DNA from: Janibacter limosus NBRC 16128
GTDB lineage: Bacteria; Actinomycetota; Actinomycetes; Actinomycetales; Dermatophilaceae
Assembly (NCBI RefSeq): GCF_001570985.1
Contig: NZ_BCSS01000031.1
Coordinates: 1 to 41,615, forward strand
Length of the DNA stretch: 41,615 nucleotides
Reading direction: 5' to 3'
This document shows, in pieces, positions 34,822 through 41,615 of the stretch. A program made the translations under genes and the position numbers. The notes under the pieces are model-generated. The model worked only from the letters and a program-made list of their open reading frames with translations. It was not told the DNA's origin and did no database searches. Within the stretch, counting starts at the first letter, position 1; each line of letters opens with the position of its first letter.

Positions 34822-36309
34822 ATGACCTCGCTGTGGCGTGCATCCCGCGCACCCATCACCTCCGACGATCCGGTGGAGCGGTGCAACGACGTGGTCGTCG
34901 GTGCCGGCATCACGGGTCTGGTCACCGCACTCCTGCTCGCTCGAGCAGGCCGCGACGTCGTCGTGCTGGAGGCACGCGATGCCGGTGCGGTCACGACAGG
35001 GCACAGCACCGCCAAGGTGTCCTTGCTGCAGGGCACGCGGTACTCGCAGCTGCTGAGGCACCAGTCCGAGGACGTGGTGGCCGGCTACGTGGAGGGCAAC
35101 CGCGAGGGACGTGACTGGCTGCTGCGCTACTGCGACGAGCAGGACGTGGCCTACCAGAACCGCTCCGCAGTGACCTACGCAGCGGACTCCGGCCGCGGGC
35201 TCGAGCAGGCCAGGGCTGAGCTCGAGGCAGCCTCCCGCATGGGCCTGCCCGTGCGCTGGGCCGAGGAGCTGCCTGTGCCCTTCGAGCACGCGGGCGGCGT
35301 GGTGCTCGACGACCAGGCGCAGCTCGACCCGATGGAGCTCCTCGAGGCCCTCGTCGACGACCTGCGCGCGCACAGCGGGCGCCTCGTGACGGGGGCCAGG
35401 GTCACCGGTATGGGACAGTCCCTGCGTCCGGTGGTCCAGCACACGCGGGGCCGTACCCGCTGCGACCAGGTCGTGCTCGCCACCGGGACACCAGTGCTCG
35501 ACCGGGGCGGCTACTTCGCCAAGCTGAGCGTCTCGCGCTCCTACGCGCTTGCCTTCGACCACCCGAGCCCGCCGGAGATGATGCTGATCTCGGCGGGCGG
35601 ATCGACCCGCTCGGTGCGCGACGCACCAGGGCCCCGACTGCTCGTCGGCGGTGACGGACATGCGACCGGCCGCGTCCGCTCCGAGCGGGAGCACCTCGAT
35701 CATCTGCGTGACTGGACGGCCACCCACTTCCCGGACGCCGTGGAGACCCATGCCTGGTCGGCGCAGGACTACCGCTCGCACGACGGCTTCCCCTTCGTCG
35801 GGACGATGCCGCGCGGGCTCGGCCAGGTGCACGTCGCCACCGGCTTCGACAAGTGGGGTATGACCAACGGCGTGGCAGCCGCCCTCGACCTCAGCGCGAG
35901 CATCCTCGGCAGTCAGATGCCCTGGTCGCGGCCGATCCACCGGCGCATCAGCCGGCCGGCGGCGGTGGCCCGCCTCATCGGCATCAACGCCCGTGTCGGG
36001 ATGAGCATCGTCACCAGGACGGCGGGGGTCGCGCTCCACCCGTTGCAGCCGGGGTCCCCGGCGGAGGGCGAAGGGGAGGTCGGCCGCCGCGGCGTCGTCC
36101 CCGTCGCACGCTCGACGGTCGACGGACGCACCTGCGCGGTCTCGGCGTTGTGCACCCATCTCGGTGGCGTGGTCGAGTGGAACGACGCCGAGCAGAGCTG
36201 GGACTGCCCCTTGCACGGTTCCCGCTTCGCCCCCACGGGAGAGGTGATCGAGGGACCGGCGGCGCAACCGCTGCCCGCCCGGCGCATGCCGGACGCCGAG
36301 CAGGGGTAG
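34822..36309 (+). CDS. FAD-dependent oxidoreductase with C-terminal Rieske domain
   Basis: A 495-residue protein. The N-terminal DAO-type FAD domain has VVVGAGITGLVTALLLARAG at residues about 23-42, a STAKVSLLQGTRYS segment, and a C-terminal FAD contact in GFDKWGMTNGVAAAL. After residue about 400 a Rieske [2Fe-2S] domain follows with CTHL (Cys444, His446) and CPLH (Cys462, His465). Fusion of a DadA-like FAD domain with a Rieske domain is a known architecture whose substrates are poorly defined. AAGGAG lies 7 bases before the ATG. It is the third gene of the ATP-grasp operon. Its stop codon is part of the candidate catalase promoter. Confidence 0.88.
   Translation: MTSLWRASRAPITSDDPVERCNDVVVGAGITGLVTALLLARAGRDVVVLEARDAGAVTTGHSTAKVSLLQGTRYSQLLRHQSEDVVAGYVEGNREGRDWLLRYCDEQDVAYQNRSAVTYAADSGRGLEQARAELEAASRMGLPVRWAEELPVPFEHAGGVVLDDQAQLDPMELLEALVDDLRAHSGRLVTGARVTGMGQSLRPVVQHTRGRTRCDQVVLATGTPVLDRGGYFAKLSVSRSYALAFDHPSPPEMMLISAGGSTRSVRDAPGPRLLVGGDGHATGRVRSEREHLDHLRDWTATHFPDAVETHAWSAQDYRSHDGFPFVGTMPRGLGQVHVATGFDKWGMTNGVAAALDLSASILGSQMPWSRPIHRRISRPAAVARLIGINARVGMSIVTRTAGVALHPLQPGSPAEGEGEVGRRGVVPVARSTVDGRTCAVSALCTHLGGVVEWNDAEQSWDCPLHGSRFAPTGEVIEGPAAQPLPARRMPDAEQG
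36284..36309 (+). promoter_or_regulatory. SigB/SigF-like internal promoter of the catalase gene
   Basis: GCAT (36284-36287), 16 bases, GGGTAG (36304-36309). The last three bases are the stop codon of the FAD-Rieske gene. The catalase ATG is 34 bases downstream, after a good AGGAGAG ribosome site. Confidence 0.45.
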
Positions 36310-36343
36310 TCCGGCATCCCCCTTCGATCCACCAGGAGAGACC

Positions 36344-38569
36344 ATGAGCGCCGCCAAGAAGCCCCACGACGACATCCCTGTCCCCGGCTCACCGGGCTCG
36401 GGCACACCGACGGTCGAGGAACCGACCACGCCGCACGAGCCACTGCCGCCCTCGCCGGACCAACGTCCGGTCGCTCACATCTCGCCGACGGGACGTCCGA
36501 GCGGCGCAGAGGGGGACCGCGCGCAGGCGGGAGCCTTCCTCACGACCGCCCAGGGTGCCCGGCTGCGCGACACCGACCACTCGCTCACGGCCGGTGAGCG
36601 TGGGCCGACCCTCCTCCAGGACCACCACCTGCGGGAGAAGATCACGCACTTCGACCACGAGCGCATCCCCGAGCGGGTCGTGCACGCGCGCGGTGCGGCC
36701 GCCCACGGCACCTTCATTGGGTATGGCACCGGAGTCGGGGTCTGCCGTGCCGCGTTCCTCGGTGACGGGGTGGAGACGCCGGTCTTCACGCGCTTCTCGA
36801 CCGTCGTCGGCTCTCGTGGATCGGCGGACGCGGTCCGCGACACCCGCGGCTTCGCGACGAAGTTCTACACCTCCGAGGGCACCTTCGACCTCGTCGGCAA
36901 CAACATCCCGGTCTTCTTCATCCAGGACGCGATCAAGTTCCCCGACATCGTCCACGCAGCCAAGCCCCACCCGGACCGGGAGATCCCGCAGGCCCAGAGC
37001 GCGCACGACACGTTCTGGGACTTCGTCTCCCTGCACACCGAGGCCCAGCACCACGCGATCTGGCAGATGTCCGACCGCGCCATCCCGCGGTCCTACCGGA
37101 TGATGGAGGGTTTCGGCATCCACACCTTCCGCCTCGTCAACGAGGCGGGGGAGACGAGCTTGGTGAAGTTCCACTGGAAGCCCAAGCTCGGGGTGCACTC
37201 CCTCGTGTGGGACGAGGCACAGCTGGTCAACGGCGCCGATCCGGACTTCCACCGCCGGGACCTCGCCGACGCGATCGAGGCCGGGGCCTTTCCCGAGTGG
37301 GAGCTCGGCATCCAGGTCATGCCCGACAGCGAGGACCAGACCCATGAGGGCATCGACCTGCTCGACCCGACCAAGATCGTGCCCGAGGAGCTCGTGCCGG
37401 TCCAGCCGATCGGCAGGCTGCAGCTGAACGCCAACCCCACCAACTACTTCGCCGAGACCGAGCAGGTCGCCTTCCACCCCGGCCACCTCGTGCCAGGTAT
37501 CGACGTCACCGACGACCCGCTGCTTCAGGGTCGCCTCTTCTCGTACCTGGACACGCAGATCAGCCGGCTCGGCGGACCCAACTTCGGCCAGATCCCGATC
37601 AACCGACCGCATGCGCCCGTCAACGACATGCTGCGCGACGGCATGCACCAGACCGCCGACCACGGTGGCGTCGCGCCCTACCGTCCCAACTCGCTGGACG
37701 GAGGATGCCCCTTCCACGCCGGGACCGAGGACGGTGCGCTGATCGAGGTGCCGCAGATCGTGTCGGGACCGAAGTCGCGGGAGGCCGCTGCCTCCTTCGC
37801 CGACCACTTCAGCCAAGCCCGTCTCTTCTGGCTCAGCCTGACCCCGACGGAGCAGGACCACGTGGTCTCGGCCTACACCTTCGAGCTGGGGCGCTGCTAC
37901 GAGCAGGCCGTTCGTGAGCGCCAGGTCGCGTGCCTCGCCCAGATCGATGCTGAGCTGGCCGAGCGGGTGGCCCAGGGGCTCGGGCTCCCGTCGCCCGAGG
38001 CGCAGGAGGTCGCAGACGCCCAGCCGAGCCCGGCACTGTCGCAGCTCGGCAGGGAGTGGCCGATCGACGGGCGCACGGTCGGCATCGTGGTCGACGAGTC
38101 CACTGACCTCGCAGAGCTCTCCCAGGTGCGCGCGGCGATCCACGAGGCCGGCCTCGTCCCCTTGGTCATCGCCCCGGTCGGCGGGACGCTGGGCAGCGGC
38201 AAGCAGGCCGTCCCGGTGCAGCGCACGCTCCTCACCGCGCGGTCGGTCGAGTACGACGCCCTCCTGCTGGTCGGCGCACCCGATGCGACGGCGGATCCCC
38301 AGTCGGGCACGGACGCTCGGGCCTTCGACCCGTCCGGAGGATCGGCAGGCACCGCGATCGACCCGCGGCTGCAGCTGCTCGTCGCAGAGACCTATCGGCA
38401 CGGCAAGGCCATCGGCGCCTGGTCACGAGGAGCTGATGCACTTGCGGCCCTGGCCGCGGGCGGGGCTCCCGGCGTCGTCCTCGGGGAGGACGCCACCGAC
38501 GTCATCGGTCAGCTGTTGACGTTGCTCGCAGGCCACCGGGTCTGGGAGCGGCTCGCCCCGACAGAGTGA
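36344..38569 (+). CDS. katE: Large-subunit catalase (HPII/KatE type)
   Basis: A 741-residue clade 2 catalase that disproportionates hydrogen peroxide. The first 75 residues are Pro-rich and low complexity. The catalase core has the distal His114 in [12 protein letters not shown], the Asn in [14 protein letters not shown], and the haem-ligand Tyr401 in [15 protein letters not shown]. The C-terminal domain (about 580-741, [20 protein letters not shown]) is the DJ-1/amidotransferase-like flavodoxin fold found only in large-subunit catalases. AGGAGAG precedes the ATG. It is last in the operon but has its own candidate stress promoter. A hairpin terminator follows. Confidence 0.95.
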   Translation: MSAAKKPHDDIPVPGSPGSGTPTVEEPTTPHEPLPPSPDQRPVAHISPTGRPSGAEGDRAQAGAFLTTAQGARLRDTDHSLTAGERGPTLLQDHHLREKITHFDHERIPERVVHARGAAAHGTFIGYGTGVGVCRAAFLGDGVETPVFTRFSTVVGSRGSADAVRDTRGFATKFYTSEGTFDLVGNNIPVFFIQDAIKFPDIVHAAKPHPDREIPQAQSAHDTFWDFVSLHTEAQHHAIWQMSDRAIPRSYRMMEGFGIHTFRLVNEAGETSLVKFHWKPKLGVHSLVWDEAQLVNGADPDFHRRDLADAIEAGAFPEWELGIQVMPDSEDQTHEGIDLLDPTKIVPEELVPVQPIGRLQLNANPTNYFAETEQVAFHPGHLVPGIDVTDDPLLQGRLFSYLDTQISRLGGPNFGQIPINRPHAPVNDMLRDGMHQTADHGGVAPYRPNSLDGGCPFHAGTEDGALIEVPQIVSGPKSREAAASFADHFSQARLFWLSLTPTEQDHVVSAYTFELGRCYEQAVRERQVACLAQIDAELAERVAQGLGLPSPEAQEVADAQPSPALSQLGREWPIDGRTVGIVVDESTDLAELSQVRAAIHEAGLVPLVIAPVGGTLGSGKQAVPVQRTLLTARSVEYDALLLVGAPDATADPQSGTDARAFDPSGGSAGTAIDPRLQLLVAETYRHGKAIGAWSRGADALAALAAGGAPGVVLGEDATDVIGQLLTLLAGHRVWERLAPTE

Positions 38570-38598
38570 GCCGGGACCCTCGCTGGAGGGTTCGTCCC

Positions 38599-38650
38599 GT
38601 CGCCCCCGGAGGAGCCACCTCCCCGGAGGAGCCACCTCCCCGGGGGCGAC
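38599..38650. terminator. Terminator with a tandem 17-bp repeat in its loop
   Basis: Arms GTCGCCCCCGG (38599-38609) and CCGGGGGCGAC (38640-38650) are perfectly complementary. Between them, GGAGGAGCCACCTCCCC is present twice in tandem (38608-38624, 38625-38641), and each copy has its own GGAGG/CCTCC stem. It lies between the convergent catalase and FUSC-type genes. Confidence 0.7.
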
Positions 38651-38661
38651 GTCGTGCATCC

Positions 38662-39768
38662 TCACTCACCGGGGGACGGAGCGGTGAGGACCTCGTCGAG
38701 CAAGTCGACGATGCTCCGGGTGCTGTTGATGAGCGCACCGTAGACGGGCCAGGCAACCTCCGGCAGGTCCTCGCGCGACATCTCCTCGGTCAGGACCTGG
38801 AGGCGCGGTTGCAGACTCGGCAGACCGCGCTCCGGCGCGGCCACGCGGTCGCCGAGATCGTGCAGGAGCGGGATCCACGTGGCGCGGAAGTGCTCGTCCC
38901 AACGATCCGGTGCGACCTGTGCGTGCTGCACCGTGCGCGCGATCGCGCGAGCCTGCGTGAAGCCCTCGTCGATGCGCAGGAGGAAGGTCTCGTACCCGCG
39001 GGGGTCGAGCTGTCGCGACCGTCGACGGGGGTTGCCGCGGCGTGCCTCGCGAGTGTGCCGCAGGAGCTCCCAGGCGCGGCCGATGCGCTCGTCCGCCTGG
39101 CGGGAGTGGTCGATCCACCCGCCAGGATCGACGTCCCCAGCCTGGCGGAGGCCGACAGCGATGTTGCGCAGGAGGTCTCCGAGCTGGCTGCACAGGGCGT
39201 CCACCTCGCGCCGGGCCAGACGGTCGTCGAGGGGGGCGAGCACGATCAGGTTGACGAGGACGCCCAAGGCAAGACCCACACCGGTGCAGATCACACGGTC
39301 GAGCAGCACCGGCCCCTGCTCGGCCTGCCCCGCGGTGATGACGAAGAGTGCGGTGGTCGCCACTGTGCTGCCCTCCTCGCGGATCGGACGCAACCGGCCG
39401 AGCAGCATGCCGCCCAGGAGGGCCAGCCCCAAGGCCGTCGGTGACTGCCCGACCACCTCGACGGCAAGGTACGACAGGAAGATCCCGGCCAGCGAGGCGA
39501 TGACGACCTGGACCCCGCGGGTGAAGGAGCGGTAGACCGTGGCGTGCACCGTCAGCAAGGCGGTCCACGGAGCCATGAAGGATTCCTGCAGACCGAGCAG
39601 GTGTGCGGCGACGATCCACGCCAGGACCGCCGCCAGGACGGCCTTGACGATCTGCGTCAGGTCCGAACGGGTGCGCGGCGACCGGAGCGGGGGGACGAGC
39701 GATGTCGCCCGGGCACGGGTCCGGTCACGCCACTCGGCGCCTTGCCGGGTGATCCGGCCTGTCTGCAT
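38662..39768 (-). CDS. FUSC/aromatic acid exporter family membrane protein
   Basis: A 368-residue membrane protein. Residues about 38-185 contain roughly six hydrophobic helices (IVKAVLAAVLAWIVAAHLLG, FMAPWTALLTVHATVYRSFT, GVQVVIASLAGIFLSYLAVE), a half-FUSC/ArAE arrangement. The C-terminal half is soluble, charged and largely helical (about 190-368). The family includes putative exporters of fusaric or aromatic acids, but actinobacterial homologues are uncharacterised. AAGGAG lies 8 bases before the ATG at 39768. A SigB/SigF-like promoter lies 35 bases upstream. It is divergent from the FMN reductase gene. Confidence 0.82.
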   Translation of the reverse strand: MQTGRITRQGAEWRDRTRARATSLVPPLRSPRTRSDLTQIVKAVLAAVLAWIVAAHLLGLQESFMAPWTALLTVHATVYRSFTRGVQVVIASLAGIFLSYLAVEVVGQSPTALGLALLGGMLLGRLRPIREEGSTVATTALFVITAGQAEQGPVLLDRVICTGVGLALGVLVNLIVLAPLDDRLARREVDALCSQLGDLLRNIAVGLRQAGDVDPGGWIDHSRQADERIGRAWELLRHTREARRGNPRRRSRQLDPRGYETFLLRIDEGFTQARAIARTVQHAQVAPDRWDEHFRATWIPLLHDLGDRVAAPERGLPSLQPRLQVLTEEMSREDLPEVAWPVYGALINSTRSIVDLLDEVLTAPSPGE

Positions 39769-39802
39769 GATCGCGTCTCCTTGGGTCGGCGCACCGAACG
39801 AT

Positions 39803-39827
39803 CTACCCGTCGGCGGTGCTTGCATGC
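39803..39827 (-). promoter_or_regulatory. SigB/SigF-like promoter of the FUSC-type gene
   Basis: Read on the minus strand: GCAT, 15 bases, GGGTAG. The ATG is 35 bases from the -10 edge, with a good ribosome site between. Identical elements precede the aldehyde dehydrogenase gene. Confidence 0.5.
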
Positions 39828-39831
39828 AGCG

Positions 39832-39856
39832 GTTTGCGGTCCCGGGTGACGGGTAC
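39832..39856 (+). promoter_or_regulatory. SigB/SigF-like promoter of the FMN reductase gene
   Basis: GTTT (39832-39835, in GGTTT), 15 bases, GGGTAC (39851-39856). This is a full match to GNNT-N14-16-GGGTAY. The ATG follows after 9 bases, so the transcript would be nearly leaderless. It is back to back with the FUSC promoter. Confidence 0.55.
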
Positions 39857-39865
39857 GCCCCCGGC

Positions 39866-40471
39866 ATGAAGGCACTGGTACTGAACTGCACCCTGAAGTC
39901 CTCGCCCGAGCCGTCGAACACCCAGGCCCTCGCCGATGTCGTGATCTCTGCGCTGAAGGAGCGGAAGGTCTCGGTGAGCGTCCAACGCGTCGTCGACCAC
40001 TCGGTGCCTGTCGGGGTGGAGACCGACATGGGACCCGGGGACGAGTGGCCGGCCATCCACGCGCAGGTCCTCGACAGCGACATCTTGGTCATCGCCACAC
40101 CGACCTGGCTCGGTCAGCCGTCCAGCGTCTCGAAGGTCGTGCTGGAGAGGCTCGACGCGATGATCTCCGAGACCCGCGACGACGGCACTCCCGTCGCGTA
40201 CAGCAAGGTTGCCGGAGTGGTCGTCACGGGCAACGAGGATGGTGCGCACCACGTCATCGCAGAGGTGGCCGGCGCCCTCGGCGACATCGGGTTCACGGTG
40301 CCCGGTCAGGCGTGGACGTACTGGAACAAGGGTCCGGGGCCCGGACCGTCGTACATGGAGACCGACCACGGGCACGAGTGGTCGGCGCGCACCGGTCGCA
40401 CGATGGCGGCGAATCTCGTGGCCGTCGCCACCGCCCTGCGCGAGCACCCTGTCCCAGCGCCGCCGAGCTGA
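39866..40471 (+). CDS. Flavodoxin-fold NAD(P)H-dependent FMN reductase family protein
   Basis: A 201-residue flavodoxin-like protein. The first strand and phosphate loop (MKALVLNCTLKSSPEPSNTQ) and the flavin-contacting PTWLGQPSSVSKVVLERLDA segment are typical of NADPH-dependent FMN reductases and quinone reductases. VAGVVVTGNEDGAHHV and the C-terminal YMETDHGHEWSARTGRTMA complete it. It reduces flavin or quinone substrates; the exact one is unknown. The gene has a strong stress-type promoter and ends 9 bases from the convergent GAF-ANTAR gene. Confidence 0.85.
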   Translation: MKALVLNCTLKSSPEPSNTQALADVVISALKERKVSVSVQRVVDHSVPVGVETDMGPGDEWPAIHAQVLDSDILVIATPTWLGQPSSVSKVVLERLDAMISETRDDGTPVAYSKVAGVVVTGNEDGAHHVIAEVAGALGDIGFTVPGQAWTYWNKGPGPGPSYMETDHGHEWSARTGRTMAANLVAVATALREHPVPAPPS

Positions 40472-40480
40472 TCGACTGGG

Positions 40481-41149
40481 TCAGCCCCCAAGCTGCAGAC
40501 CGTCGACGACGCCCTGCGCCACGTCGCGCAGCTTGGTGTTGGTCTCGTTGGACCGCCGTCGCAGCACCTCGAAGGCTCGGTTGAGGCTCAGTCCGTACCG
40601 CTCCATGAGGATGCCCTGCGCCGCGCCGATGATCAGCCGGTTCTGCAGCGCGCTGCGCAGGCCGGTGATCTCCCTCGCCTGCAGGAGGGCGACCGAGGCC
40701 AGACGGGCGTAGACGATCGACCGGTCGATCGCGTCGGTGTCGAAGCCGTCCAGCTCTCGGGAGTACATGTTGAGGCAGGCGAAGTAGGGGCTGTCCACGG
40801 CCAAGCGCACGCTCAGCGAGGACCGCACGCCCTCCGCGCGGGCGGCATCGGTCCAGCGGGGCCACCGCACCTCCGTGGCCGTGTCGGGGACCGAGGCGAT
40901 CTCGTGGTCGTCGAGCACGGTCAGGCACGGTCCCTCGCCGAGGTCGAACTGCAGGTCGTCGACACGCGAGGCGAGGGCATCGGTGGTCGCAGCCACCTCG
41001 ACCACGTCGCCCCGACGGACGAAGACGCTGCACATGTCGCACCCGGGCACGTGCAGGACGGCTTGGTCCACGACCTGCTGGAGGGTGTAGATCTCCTCGG
41101 TCTCCGTCGACAGCTGCTCGACGATGCGCGCAAGCTCCACGTCCTTCAT
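40481..41149 (-). CDS. GAF-ANTAR domain regulator
   Basis: A 222-residue protein. The GAF domain (about 15-150) has VPGCDMCSVFVRRGDVVEVA, FDLGEGPC and SSLSVRLAVDSPYFACLNMY. The C-terminal ANTAR domain (about 160-215, ALQNRLIIGAAQGILMERYG, then AFEVLRRRSNETNTKLRDVA) binds paired stem-loop RNA in characterised members and prevents transcription termination. ATG at 41149 (GTG at 41152 also possible) with GAGGAG upstream. It probably senses a small ligand or redox state; its RNA target is not identifiable here. Confidence 0.9.
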   Translation of the reverse strand: MKDVELARIVEQLSTETEEIYTLQQVVDQAVLHVPGCDMCSVFVRRGDVVEVAATTDALASRVDDLQFDLGEGPCLTVLDDHEIASVPDTATEVRWPRWTDAARAEGVRSSLSVRLAVDSPYFACLNMYSRELDGFDTDAIDRSIVYARLASVALLQAREITGLRSALQNRLIIGAAQGILMERYGLSLNRAFEVLRRRSNETNTKLRDVAQGVVDGLQLGG

Positions 41150-41223
41150 CACAAGCACTCCTCGTCGTGGGGACCCATCCGGCCCAAGTGTCGTCCACCG
41201 ACGTGGTGATGTGCCAACCGCCC

Positions 41224-41565
41224 CTAGTGGGTGGTCCAGTGAGCGCGCAGTCGCAGCTCGTCGGGCGACGTCAGTGCGACGCCGAGCTCCACGGGCGGTC
41301 CGGCCAGCAGCATGTGCCGGGAGGTGGGGACGACGAGCCGTCCTCTGACCTCGATCGACACGTTGACGGGCACCGTGCGGTACCGGGGTCGCATGCCGGC
41401 AACCCGCACGACCAACCACTGCACGGCGCCGCTGCGGGCGTCGGCGAGCACGTCCGCGACCACGCCGAGCGTCCGTCCGTCGGTGGAGTGCACGCGGCGG
41501 CCCAGGTAGCGGCACAGCGCGCGACTCGTCCCTTCGTCCGGCACAACCATCTGCTTGCCCTTCAT
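41224..41565 (-). CDS. PRC-barrel domain protein
   Basis: A 113-residue protein whose residues 18-70 fit a PRC-barrel beta-barrel (YLGRRVHSTDGRTLGVVADV, then WLVVRVAG). The remainder (LVVPTSRHMLLAGPPVELGV) is beta-rich too. PRC-barrel proteins occur in RNA maturation, photosynthetic and stress contexts; function here is unknown. ATG at 41565; an alternative is the ATG at 41550. It is on the same strand as GAF-ANTAR, 74 bases upstream of it. A GGGTAG hexamer lies 43 bases before its start. Confidence 0.72.
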   Translation of the reverse strand: MKGKQMVVPDEGTSRALCRYLGRRVHSTDGRTLGVVADVLADARSGAVQWLVVRVAGMRPRYRTVPVNVSIEVRGRLVVPTSRHMLLAGPPVELGVALTSPDELRLRAHWTTH

Positions 41566-41608
41566 CCGAGGTTGTTGTCATGTCGCTTGCCAGCGGCTCG
41601 CCCGGACG

Positions 41609-41614
41609 CTACCC
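41609..41614 (-). promoter_or_regulatory. Possible -10 of a SigB/SigF-like promoter, cut by window end
   Basis: CTACCC on the plus strand, GGGTAG on the minus strand, 43 bases upstream of the PRC-barrel start. The -35 would lie outside the window. Confidence 0.3.
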
Positions 41615-41615
41615 G

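Noticed and set aside
41150-41223. A SigB/SigF-like promoter for the GAF-ANTAR gene.
   Set aside because: The nearest match (GGGTCC) lacks the A of GGGTA and has no GNNT at the right distance.
1-41615. CRISPR arrays, rRNA genes or riboswitches.
   Set aside because: No regularly spaced repeats, no rRNA core sequences and no riboswitch core that I could recognise.

Overview
The window is high-GC DNA with dense, short-spaced genes on both strands, frequent GTG starts and 4-bp gene overlaps. The gene content points to an actinobacterium: a coproporphyrin-type haem pathway (HemE, CgoX, ChdC), DUF3000, ANTAR and PRC-barrel proteins, and an AbiEi/DUF559 protein. It looks like a Micrococcales member, possibly Intrasporangiaceae such as Janibacter; the genus is a guess. 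It is chromosomal, with no phage, plasmid or CRISPR signature and no rRNA. Five tRNA genes lie near 28.2-28.8 kb.

Layout. 0.2-4.5 kb: a D-3-hydroxybutyrate utilisation divergon (dehydrogenase plus PucR-type regulator facing a GntP permease). 4.6-6.1 kb: an XRE helix-turn-helix fused to a MurA-like enolpyruvyl transferase that keeps all catalytic residues. 6.2-12.4 kb: RNase D/DUF3000 and the haem genes hemE, cgoX and chdC, with a DUF4349 lipoprotein on the other strand. 12.4-13.6 kb: an AbiEi/DUF559 gene framed by two 87-bp hairpin-forming inverted repeats, a possible mobile or duplicated unit. 13.6-16.6 kb: msrB and a secreted ExeM-type nuclease. 16.7-21.4 kb: a LysR regulator, a cytoplasmic beta-lactamase-like protein and a membrane protein, divergent from a MecA-like PBP; this resembles the BlaA/BlaB pair of Streptomyces cacaoi. 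21.4-23.6 kb: a split LigD-type module (polymerase domain and ATP-dependent ligase). 23.6-28.0 kb: alpha/beta hydrolase, RibD-type reductase, PPK2 and an AidB-like acyl-CoA dehydrogenase. 28.1-28.8 kb: tRNA Gly-Val and Gly-Cys-Val.

28.9-41.6 kb: a secreted esterase, followed by what looks like a general-stress island. It contains an aldehyde dehydrogenase, a tight operon (ATP-grasp ligase, CocE/NonD hydrolase, FAD-Rieske oxidoreductase, large catalase), a FUSC-type membrane protein, an FMN reductase, a GAF-ANTAR regulator and a PRC-barrel protein. Six transcription starts in this stretch, and none I noticed elsewhere, carry or appear to carry a SigB/SigF-like promoter (GNNT, 15-16 nt, GGGTAG/C). 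This is the most coherent undescribed pattern in the window. A second global pattern is the heptamer CGAAGGG/CCCTTCG, which I find about 38 times by eye on both strands, clearly more than base composition predicts.
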